DNA of 64,000 nt from positions 434,001 through 498,000 of the forward strand of contig NZ_JACHMB010000001.1 in assembly GCF_014204795.1 (NCBI RefSeq), read 5' to 3'. Under the pieces are notes generated by a model. It did not search any database. It was given only the letters and a program-made list of their open reading frames with translations, and was not told the origin of the DNA. Source of the stretch: Nonomuraea jabiensis (lineage in GTDB: Bacteria; Actinomycetota; Actinomycetes; Streptosporangiales; Streptosporangiaceae). A program made the position numbers and the translations under genes. Positions 44,367-52,810 of this stretch are shown piece after piece. Every line of letters begins with the position of its first letter. The first letter of the stretch is position 1.

Positions 44367-47300
44367 ATGGCGTCGCCCGCCTACCCGAGCGGCCCGAACC
44401 TCCTGGCCGGCACCATGACCGGCGGGATGAAGATTCGGACGCACCTGAAGTTCGACACCCCGGGCCTGAAGGGCAGCACGGTGACCGACGCCAAGCTGTC
44501 GATGAACACCATCGATAGCCACAACTGCGGCGCCGCGCTCACCAACGGCATCCAGGTCGCCCGGCTGACCAGCGCATGGGACCCGGACAACCTGTACTGG
44601 GCCACCAAGCCTGCCTTCACTACCGAGGACGCCTCGGCAAACTTCAAGGGCGTCAATTCCGACTGCGCCACCTGGCCGGACAGCATGGACTGGAACGTCA
44701 CCGGCATCGCCCAGGACTGGGCCGCCGGCGCCGCCAACCACGGCCTGGTGCTCAAGTCGCCCGGCGAGGCGAACATCGACAACTACCGGGTGTTCACCTC
44801 CTCCGAAGACACCGACTTCAACCAACCGCCCACGCTGACCATCACCACCAGCGGACCGGCCTCGCAACCGGCTGTCTCCGCCCCGGCCATCACACCGGCG
44901 CAGACTGTGGACGGTGTCACCGTGACCGGCTCGCTCACCCCGCAGCTCGCCGTGACCGTCGCCGACCCCGCCGGCGGCAGCCTCACCGGCCAGTTCGAGG
45001 TCGAGCACGACCCGGCCGCGCCTGGGCAGGGCACCGGCCAGATCCGGACCGGCACCTCGCAGACGGTCACCTCCGGCGGCCAGGCCACTGTCAGCATCCC
45101 TCCCGGGAAGCTGGCGGACGGCTGGAAGATCCGCTGGCGGTCCCGCGCGGCCAACGCCGCCGCCTCCACCACCTCTGCGTGGTCGGAGTGGCAGACGGCC
45201 ACCGTGGACGTGCCGAATCCCAGCGTCGGCCCTTTCGGCGTCACGCCGTCACAGGTAGTCGACGGTCAGACGGTCACGAGCAGCCTGACGCCCACCCTGC
45301 ATACCATGGTGAGCGACCCGGCGGGGCAACCGGTTCGCGCGGAGTTCGAGGTCGAACACGACCCGGCCCCGGCAGGGCAAGGTGCCGGGCAGATCTGGGC
45401 CGGTGGCGTCGACAACGTCGCCTCCGGGACCCAGGCCGCGCTCACCGTTCCTGCGGGCAAGCTGACCGATGGCTGGAACGTCCGGTGGCGGGTCCGCGCG
45501 ATCAACTCCGCCACCACGGTCAGCTCACCGTGGTCCGGCTGGCAGAGCCTGAGCGTCGACGTTCCGCCGCCCGCTTCCGAGCCCGCGATCGGAGCCCTGC
45601 AGATCTCTCCGTCAGAGCAGGTGAACGGCACCACCATCGTCACCACGCTCACTCCGACGCTCCGCGCCGAGGTCGGCAACCCGATCGGTGGAACCCTTCG
45701 TGCCGAGTTCGTGGTGGAACACGATCCAGAAGCCACGGAGCAAGGCAGCGGCCCCATCTGGGATGGAGCCGTCGACAACGTGGCCTCCGGCGCGCAGGCC
45801 ACCGTCAATATCCCCGCCGGGGTACTGACCGACGGGTGGAAGGTGCGCTGGCGTGCTCGTGCCGTTGCGGGAGAAACGAGTTCTCCCTGGTCTGAGTGGC
45901 ACTCGGCCACTGTCGCAGTGCCCAAAGCCGGCCGTGGCCGATCTCGTCCTCACCCCGTCAACGGTCATAGACGGCCAAACGATCATGAACGTACTGAGCC
46001 CGACGCTCAAGGCGACTGTGACTGGGCCCGCCGGGCAAACGGTCCGGGCCGAGTTCGAAGTCGAGCACGACCCGGGCAGCACCGGGCAAGGCGCTGGGCA
46101 GATCTGGGCTGGATCCGTCGACGGCCTCGCATCGGGCACCCAGGCGAGCCTCACGGTGCCCCACGGAGAGCTGTCGGACGGATGGACCGTCCGCTGGCGT
46201 GCCAGGGCGATCGCCGGCGAGGTGTCGAGCGACTGGGCCGCGTGGCACTATGTCACGCTTGATCTGGCTCAAGCCGGACCAGGACCGATGGCGCGAACGG
46301 CGGGGCCGGTGCTGCGCACCGATCAAAGTTTCACCGTCGCGGCATGGGTGAGGTGGGACGACCAGAACGGCGCGTACACCATCGTTGGACAAGATGGCGT
46401 AAATGCGGCGCCATTCCGGCTGGGAAACGATCCGGAAGACGGCCTGATCTTCAGCTTGACGTCGTCTGATACCGCCGACGCGAGATCGGAAGGCGTCGTG
46501 TCGGGCGTCAAAGCTCCCGCAAACTCCTGGTTTCACATCGCGGCCGTGTACGACAAGGAGAGCAGCACCGCGACTCTCTACGTGAACGGCAACACCATCG
46601 GGTTGCCGGTGCTGGACGAGAGCCAAGAAGACACGGAGGTGTCGGCAAGCGCGCCGATCAGTTTCCCGACCTGGAATTCCACCGGGCCGCTCACTCTCGG
46701 CACCAGCATGAACGGCACTCTCGACGAGGTGTGGGCCTACGATCGCGCCCTGTCCCACTCGGAGATCGCTGAGCTGGTGGACGGCAGCAGTTCCGAGGAG
46801 TTCGCTCCGCTCGCCGGCCAGGGTGACAGACGGTCCACGACGGCCATGGCCGCTCCGCAACCCATGACGTACGATCGCGTCGACCCGGAAGAGTGCTGGA
46901 AGAAATTCGAGGACAACGACAGGAATAAGGCAACCTGGCGGAAGAACCGCTTCAGCGGATGTCAGGTGCACAGCATCAAATTCGCCGGTGACGGCGCGGA
47001 TACCGGGGAATTCTTCCTGATGCTCGTCGCCAGCACCTTCAACGGTCCGGACGGAGGTCCGGGCGGAGTTCCCCCCGGCGGAACCAGCCGGGACATGTAC
47101 TTCGACGTCTATGTCAATGAGTTCAGGTTCAGTGACTACGATTTCCTGGACGCGGACTATACGCTCGGCCTGAGCCCGGCACGAGGGCAGACAGCGTGCC
47201 GTCACATCACCTCATGGAACGGGAGCGCACAGCACAACAACATCACCAAAGAAGGCGACGAGCTGCGGGCCCTCAGCAATCCGATCGACGACAAGTGGCC

Positions 47301-48063
47301 CAAGCTCGCCACCTGGCGGTTCCGCTCCGCTCCCGGAGACGCGAGCGGAGCCGATCTCATCTCGAACTGCAACTTCAGCCCATGGGTAAAGACCGACAGC
47401 GACGGGTGGCTGGATCCCATCAAGTTCGAATGGGGCCATGGCGCCACGCCGCAGCAGTTCACCATCCGGTGCGACTCCGCCACATACATCTCGAAGCAGT
47501 TTCCGGGAGGGTGTGCGATGCCCGCGGCAGCGTCCATCAAATGGGAGCTCGGGGCTGGTTACGACGAAGCCTACATCCATTACTGGAAGGCCTGTTACGA
47601 CAAGGGCGACACCTACCCCAAGAGGCCCGACAAGATCATCAAGGGCTGCGCGACCTCGGCCAACGAGAACCCCGGAGCACAGAACTACCTGCATCGGATA
47701 GGCCAACCGGAGATCGATCGGAACCGCGGACGAGCCACCACCAGGTGCAGAAGTCTCTGGCCGAACTACGGCACTCCCGTACCTCCCATGGTCCACATGG
47801 AGTGCGATGAGTTTCCGCCGGCATCCGCCGTGGAGCGGACACCGGCCGGGGACAGGGCAAGGAACTTGTCGGTGTGCGCCATGCCGGGCACCGCGGCCGG
47901 CCCCAACGGTAAAGCCGGCAAGGCCATGACACGCTTCTACAATCGCGACCGGCTCCTGTACAAGGACGATCCATGGTTCTCGCGGTTCGCCACCAAGCTA
48001 CAACCCTATCCGGCCACACCGTCCAACCGTCAATGGATTCCAACTGCTGGAAACCTGCTGTAG
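44367..48063 (+). pseudogene. Large surface protein: DNRLRE-like, four repeats, LamG, NucA/NucB nuclease; frameshifted and 5'-truncated
   Basis: The first frame (44367-45935) starts inside a DNRLRE-type domain (KIRTHLKFDTPGLKGSTVTDAKLSMN..GIAQDWAAG) without a signal peptide. Then come about 115-residue repeats (VDGxTVTxSLTPxL..FEVEHDP..GxIWxG..DGWxVRWRxRA) at about 44875, 45226 and 45586. A +1 shift near 45925 (CCCAAAG) moves to the second frame, with repeat four, a LamG jelly roll (SFTVAAWVRWDDQ..NSWFHIAAVYD..LDEVWAYDRALS) and a C-terminal domain ending MECDEFPPAS..NLSVCAMPGT..NGKAGKAMTRFYNRDR. The last part fits the NucA/NucB DNase family. Likely once an exported, wall-exposed nuclease or toxin. 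Confidence 0.75.
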
Positions 48064-48132
48064 GCGGATACACGAAGTGGCCATAACCGGAAAATGACGC
48101 GCGTATAGCAGAATCAGCGTTCATGAACAGCA

Positions 48133-48179
48133 GCCTCCGTCGCCGTGCGGCAGCCAGCCTGCCGCACGGCGACGGAGGC
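48133..48179. terminator. Perfect 21-bp stem-loop
   Basis: GCCTCCGTCGCCGTGCGGCAG pairs without mismatch with its complement across a 5-base loop CCAGC. It stands 70 bases after the nuclease stop and seven bases before the ribosome-binding site of the next gene, so it can terminate the first transcript or hide the start of the second. Confidence 0.85.
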
Positions 48180-48200
48180 GCATATAGGAGGGAACCCGGC

Positions 48201-48773
48201 TTGAATCCTGCAGATTTCCAAGAGTCAGTACGGCGCTATCGAAGCTTGTTGAAAGAGGTGGCATGGATGGGCGAAGGGATGGCATGGACGGTGATCGTGC
48301 CGGAGTCCGAGAGCCTTTCTCTCGACGAGGTGGGACGCCGTGTCACCGGTGGCGCGACTCCACAGTTCCAGGAGTACGAGCCCGGTTACGCCGACCTGAC
48401 GGCCTTCCGGCTGTCCGGAACGTCGGTGATGCTCTTCCAAGCCGAGGGTTTCACGCCTGTAGGGGAGCAGCCGATGCTGGGGCGCGTCAGCTCGGGTGCG
48501 CAGGTCTGGCATGTGCAGTGGAACATCACCGGAGCCCGCAGGCTGCTCTATGCCGCCGACGGCGGGGTCGTGGCCGAGGTCCGCGACTTCGATCCGAAAG
48601 GGATTCACGGCACGAACGCCGAGGCCCTCCGGGAAGAGGCGGCTCTGCTCGGTGGCACCCGGGACGCGTTCACTGTCCGGGCGAAGGCCATGGCGATCGT
48701 GGAGCAACGGACGAACGTCCGGCTGGACAGGGAGTGGCTTGATCATCCTCAGCCCTCCCTGGAGATCGACTGA
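48201..48773 (+). CDS. DUF6461-like protein, possible immunity protein
   Basis: About 190 residues. TTG 48201 is preferred since AGGAGGG (48186) precedes it; the upstream ATG 48123 would translate through the hairpin. The sequence GMAWTVIVPESESLSLDEVG, then GTSVMLFQAEGF..VWHVQWNITGARRLLYAADGGVVAEVRDFDP resembles actinobacterial DUF6461 proteins (alternating hydrophobic strands, NxxxxxRxxYAxDGxVV). Its function is unknown. Its place directly after a toxin-like nuclease gene makes an immunity role conceivable, but that is inference. Confidence 0.6.
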   Translation: MNPADFQESVRRYRSLLKEVAWMGEGMAWTVIVPESESLSLDEVGRRVTGGATPQFQEYEPGYADLTAFRLSGTSVMLFQAEGFTPVGEQPMLGRVSSGAQVWHVQWNITGARRLLYAADGGVVAEVRDFDPKGIHGTNAEALREEAALLGGTRDAFTVRAKAMAIVEQRTNVRLDREWLDHPQPSLEID

Positions 48774-49168
48774 GCCTCGCGGGCGCTGGAGCCGCCATGC
48801 CCGCCCACGGGTCAGGGAGATGGTGGGGTGGGCGGCCGGCTTGGTACCGGCGAAGATCACGGTGCGGCGCGGTGACCGGCGGCGATCACTCTTGCTGACA
48901 CCTGGGTCTGCTGATTTCCCGGCAGAGCCCGGCGACAGCAGTCGCTATCCGTTCCCGGTGACCTGCCGGGCTACGCGCAGTTCGGCGTCGCGGACACGCC
49001 GGAACCGGTCGAAGTCCCGGCGGTGGGCGGCGATGGCGTCGAGCTGAACGGCCTTGTCAGCGGCGGACCGGGCGGCGACCAGCCCGGTTGCCCGCTTGCA
49101 GCCGATGTCGGCCGTGGCGACGGCGAGCCCCCGGGGCGAGGCGTGGCCGGGTTTCGCCCACGCCGGAT
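48774..49168. other. No supportable gene
   Basis: A minus-strand frame around 49190-48950 (VAARSAADKAVQLDAIAAHR, then RDFDRFRRVRDAELRVARQV) has coiled-coil-like composition and may be a gene remnant, but no start or family can be given. Confidence 0.35.
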
Positions 49169-49199
49169 CGGGGGTTGAGGAGTTCCTCCTCAACCCCCG
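49169..49199. terminator. 13-bp stem-loop
   Basis: CGGGGGTTGAGGA pairs perfectly with TCCTCAACCCCCG across GTTCC. It separates the debris above from the IS5-type element and could terminate transcription from either side. Confidence 0.6.
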
Positions 49200-49318
49200 T
49201 CCTCCGGCGAGCAGCCGAGCTGTTCGCCGGCATCATCAAATGGACGAACTGGCGGGATGGTCAAGGAACCATCAAACTGCCGAACCAGCCGACCTACTAC
49301 GGCGACGTATCCCTTAAT

Positions 49319-50165
49319 GCTTTTCATCCTCACGCTGCCTGCGCAGCTCGGTGATTCTGAAGGACAGCGATGGCCTTGCAGAGGTGGCCAGCCTTGCTGG
49401 GGCTGCAGCGTAGCTTGCGGAGGATCTTCCAGCTCTTCAGCTGGGCGTTCGCTCGTTCACCGGGACCCCGAAGTCTTGCGTGGGCACGGTTGGCCTGCTT
49501 CTGGGATTCAGGCTTGTTCTTGCCCTTGTATGGAGTGAGCACCGGACCTTCGGCCCCCTGATACGCCTTGTCGGCCAGGGTGATGATTCCGGCTGCCTCC
49601 AGCGCGCGCAGGATGCCCCAGATCCGGGCGGCGCTTAGATCGTGGGCTTTGCCGGGCAGCGCTCCGGAGGTCCACAGGATCGTCCCGTTCGGTGAGGCGA
49701 TGACCTGGACGTTCATACCGTGCACGCGGTGCTTGCCGGAGAAGTACGGCCGGTCGGCGGCGATCCGGTCGGTGCGGATCAGCGTGCCGTCCAGCACCAG
49801 GTAGTGCAGCCCGTCCCGCTTCGCCTTGCGCAGCGCCTGCCCGAGCTTCGGTGAGCGGGCCGACAACAGCGCAACCGTCTCCTCCACATACCGCCAAGCG
49901 GTCGCGGTCGACACCCTGAACGCCCCGAGTTCGCTGAATGTCTCGCCCTTGCGCAGGTAGACCAGCACCAGCAGCGCTTGCTGCCCCGGGTTGAGCAGCC
50001 GCCAGACCGACCCGATTGTCTTGCGGTGCCGGCGGATCACTCCGGCGACGTAGTTCAGCGTTGAGCGCGACAAATCGACGGCGGCGCGATAGAAAAGCAT
50101 CCGAGGCCCCTGGTTGTGACGGATCTGGTTGTGGTGATCAATCCATCTACCAGGGGTTTCTTGCG
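49319..50165. mobile_element. IS5-family insertion sequence 1 (ends approximate)
   Basis: Bounds are set by sequence shared with the second element at 62039-62875 outside the transposase gene. Terminal repeats and target duplication were not identified. Both elements point the same way and flank the 50.7-62 kb operon. Confidence 0.55.
49330..50100 (-). CDS. IS5-type (HARBI1-like DDE) transposase, copy 1
   Basis: A 256-residue transposase. HTH: LLNPGQQALLVLVYLRKGET..RVSTATAWRYVEETVALL. DDE domain: VLDGTLIRTDR (first Asp), IITLADKAYQGAEG (second Asp), PGERANAQLKSWKILRKLR (Glu). GKHRVHGMNVQVIASPNG is typical of the family. It appears complete, perhaps missing about ten N-terminal residues relative to copy 2. 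Element ends are approximate: conserved outer sequence TGCTTTTCATCC (about 49319) and CTACCAGGGGTTTCTT (about 50147) match copy 2, but no inverted repeat was resolved. Confidence 0.9.
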   Translation of the reverse strand: MLFYRAAVDLSRSTLNYVAGVIRRHRKTIGSVWRLLNPGQQALLVLVYLRKGETFSELGAFRVSTATAWRYVEETVALLSARSPKLGQALRKAKRDGLHYLVLDGTLIRTDRIAADRPYFSGKHRVHGMNVQVIASPNGTILWTSGALPGKAHDLSAARIWGILRALEAAGIITLADKAYQGAEGPVLTPYKGKNKPESQKQANRAHARLRGPGERANAQLKSWKILRKLRCSPSKAGHLCKAIAVLQNHRAAQAA

Positions 50166-50752
50166 TCGTCAGGCGAACGCCAGGCTCGCGATCACGCTGT
50201 GACCTAGCAACCCGCCGCCAGGGGATGCAAAAGCCTCACTGGAGCACGGAAGGCAACGAACGACGTGCCGGCAAAGCGTCAAGGGCACGGGATACACGCA
50301 GAATAACCTTGAAAGGGTACGGACCGTGCATTCGTTTGCGCAGCTCAGACTATATATCAGGGCGTACAAGCCGCACACCCCCACTGCGGATGTCGGCTGG
50401 GCGAAGCCGAGACGATTCGCTCACTTCGCCACTCGATGGCCGTGGCTGGAGTGATCGAAGCTGGGGCCTTCCTCTCGTAGGGTCCCGCGCCGGGCGGTGC
50501 GGTAGGCTCTACTGCCCTAAATCATCCGAATTTGCACTTTTTATGGCATAAGCTACATCACGACCAAAGAGGGGCTTTGAGAACTTCATGTCCCATTTCC
50601 GGAAAACCTGAGGCTTTGGTGAAACTCCTACGCATCCGCCGCGCAGAGCCGCTACCTTAGCGCGTGCCGTAGCTCCGCCGTTGACAGATATCGACGTGAG
50701 CGAGAAGCTGGTCGGCTTTGTGTTGCGCAAAAAAATGGCCAGGAGGCAACCA
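50166..50752. other. Intergenic region upstream of the defence operon
   Basis: No gene is supported in nearly 590 bases. It is less GC-rich than its surroundings, with patches such as TATATATCAG near 50350 and CTTTTTATGGCATAAG near 50535. The latter could hold the operon promoter. TTGACA at 50681 has no matching -10. AGGAGG at 50741 is the ribosome-binding site of the first gene. Confidence 0.4.
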
Positions 50753-51427
50753 TTGAGCGCCGATCCGTCGTCTGAAACGCCGATGGCCGCGCGGCAGCGA
50801 CGCCCACCGCGTCCCCTGCCGGTCTTCGTTCTTGCCGACATCAGCGGCAGCATGCACGGTGAGAAGATCGCCGTGCTCAATGACAGCATGCGCGTGATGT
50901 TCTCCGCCTTCGCCACGGAGGATTCGCCCCGAGGCCAGATCCACGTCGCCGTGGTGACCTTCGGCGGCGACGAGGCGAGGCTCCACATGCCGCTGATACC
51001 GGCGTCGCAAGCCGAGTGGAGCGAAGTCGTGGCTGGTGGAAGGACTCCGCTCGGCGACGCGCTCGATCTGACGCGCCAGCTGATCGAGGATCCCGAGGTC
51101 GTTCCCGAGTCGGCCTTCACTCCTGCCTTGGTATTGGTCTCCGACGGCGCGCCCACCGACGATTGGGAGGCGCCGCTCGACGCGCTCCTGTCCGAAGGGC
51201 GCGCCGCCAAGGCGGTACGGCTCGCGATGGGCATCGGCAGTGATCGCACTCCCGAGGCCGAGCACGTGCTCACCACGTTCGCCACGCCAGGCTGGGACGT
51301 CCTGCGCGCCGACCAGGTCGACGAGATCGCGCGGAGCTTCCGATGGGTCACGGCGAAGGTGACGAGCCAGTTCCGTCAGGTCACCGGACGAGTGGCGCCC
51401 CGCCTGCAGGATCTGGACGCGCCATGA
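50753..51427 (+). CDS. TerY-like von Willebrand A protein
   Basis: A 224-residue cytosolic vWA domain. The metal-ion site is DISGSM (D29), with TFGG and VSDGAPTDDW as the other MIDAS elements and GRTPLGDALDLTRQL in between, as in TerY-type proteins. TTG 50753 is chosen because AGGAGG lies six bases upstream; in-frame TTG 50681 lacks one. TerY proteins team with kinases and phosphatases in conflict and stress systems and probably present or scaffold partners. The stop overlaps the kinase start (ATGA), the first of a chain of coupled genes. Confidence 0.85.
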   Translation: MSADPSSETPMAARQRRPPRPLPVFVLADISGSMHGEKIAVLNDSMRVMFSAFATEDSPRGQIHVAVVTFGGDEARLHMPLIPASQAEWSEVVAGGRTPLGDALDLTRQLIEDPEVVPESAFTPALVLVSDGAPTDDWEAPLDALLSEGRAAKAVRLAMGIGSDRTPEAEHVLTTFATPGWDVLRADQVDEIARSFRWVTAKVTSQFRQVTGRVAPRLQDLDAP

Positions 51428-52809
51428 CCATGACCGTGGAACATTTACCGGAGTATGTCCGTGACGAGCACGGCAACACCTATCAGTTGGACCGTGAGAC
51501 GCCGATCGGAGAAGGCGGCCAGGGTGTGGTGCTGCGGGTTAAGCGCAGCAGGTTGGCAGTGAAGATCTGCTTTGACGACGGCCAGCCGTCGTTGGGTGAC
51601 GACATCCGGGAGCGTCTTGATCGGCTCCGCTGGCTTCCGATCGAGGACCTGCCCGTCAGCAGGCCAATCGTCCGGCTCGACGAGCCGCATGTCGGATACG
51701 TTATGGAGCTCCTGGAGGACATGGCCTCGATGGAGTCCCTTTGCCAGCCGCCCGCAGGCGACCTCGGTCCCTGGTATGCGAGAGGCGGTGGGCTTAGCCG
51801 CAGGCTGCGCCTGCTCGCGAAGTGCGCCGACGTGCTGGGCCGGATGCACGGCCGCGGCATCGTGTACGGCGACGTCTCCCCCGGCAACATCCTCGTCTCG
51901 GCAGACCCGGAGCATGACGAGGTCTGGTTGGTCGATGCGGACAACCTGCGCGTCGAGAGCTCTCCGGCTGACCGTGTGGTGAAGACGCCGTTCTACGCCG
52001 CGCCGGAGCTGTTGCGGCGGCTCAGCGGCAACACACCGTTCAGCGACGCCTACTCCTTCGCCACGATCGCCTACGAGACGCTGGTCGCCAACCACCCACT
52101 GTTAGGCGACCTTGTGGAAGACGGCCCCGTCGAGTACCAGGAGGATGTCCAGCGCGGGCTGCTGCCGTGGGTCGGCCACTCCGACGACGACAGGAATCGC
52201 TCCTCGCACGGACTGGAGCCCGGTCTGGTCCTGACGAAGCGGCTGCGGGCACTGTTCGAGCAGACCTTCGAAGAAGGTGTCCGCACTCCGTATCGCCGTC
52301 CAGGACTCCACACCTGGGCGGACGCACTACACGCCGCGGCCGATCTCACGATCGTGTGCCCTTCGTGCCGACAGACGTACTATGCGTTCTGCACGTTCTG
52401 CCCGTGGTGTCGGGCGGAGCCGCCACAAATCGTGGTAGTCCAAGCGCACGACGTACTTCCGGCGGGGTTCGCCGACAGGGCGCAGCACTTGGCTCCCCGG
52501 ACGGAGTATCTGGTGCTCCAGGGAGGCCAGCCGGTCAACGTGACAGCGCGGCTCACGCGAGTGCTCGGGGGCGACGCGCACACCTCAGTCGCGCGCTTGA
52601 CCTGGAACGGTGCCTACGACGTGACCGTGCGCAACGTGGGCACCACCGCGATGAGACGGGTCCCGGCTGCGGGTGGGGCAGGCCGGATGGTCTTCCCCGG
52701 ATCGGAGTTCGTCGAGGACGTACGGATGCCGTGGTTCCTGCACTTCGGCGAGGACAGCCGCGTCCATCGTGCGCTGACCTTTATGTTGCCACGGCGATCG
52801 GAGGGCTGA
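51424..52809 (+). CDS. Ser/Thr protein kinase with C-terminal zinc ribbon (TerY-P type)
   Basis: A 461-residue protein. Kinase domain: P-loop GEGGQG (29-34), VAIK-type Lys K47, catalytic loop VYGDVSPGN (D150) and metal-binding DADN (D171) in place of DFG. It is a diverged but apparently active kinase. From residue 312 a zinc ribbon CPSCRQTYYAFCTFCPWC follows, then a beta-rich C-terminal domain ending FMLPRRSEG. This kinase-ribbon layout is the TerY-P type; the PP2C phosphatase usual in TerY-P triads is absent here. It may phosphorylate operon partners to set their threshold of activation (inference). Confidence 0.85.
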   Translation: MTMTVEHLPEYVRDEHGNTYQLDRETPIGEGGQGVVLRVKRSRLAVKICFDDGQPSLGDDIRERLDRLRWLPIEDLPVSRPIVRLDEPHVGYVMELLEDMASMESLCQPPAGDLGPWYARGGGLSRRLRLLAKCADVLGRMHGRGIVYGDVSPGNILVSADPEHDEVWLVDADNLRVESSPADRVVKTPFYAAPELLRRLSGNTPFSDAYSFATIAYETLVANHPLLGDLVEDGPVEYQEDVQRGLLPWVGHSDDDRNRSSHGLEPGLVLTKRLRALFEQTFEEGVRTPYRRPGLHTWADALHAAADLTIVCPSCRQTYYAFCTFCPWCRAEPPQIVVVQAHDVLPAGFADRAQHLAPRTEYLVLQGGQPVNVTARLTRVLGGDAHTSVARLTWNGAYDVTVRNVGTTAMRRVPAAGGAGRMVFPGSEFVEDVRMPWFLHFGEDSRVHRALTFMLPRRSEG

Positions 52810-52810
52810 C

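Noticed and set aside
45915..45940. Programmed ribosomal frameshifting in the nuclease gene
   Set aside because: CCCAAAG is in the wrong register for a -1 slippery site and there is no evident stimulator; together with the missing 5' end, mutation or sequencing error is simpler.
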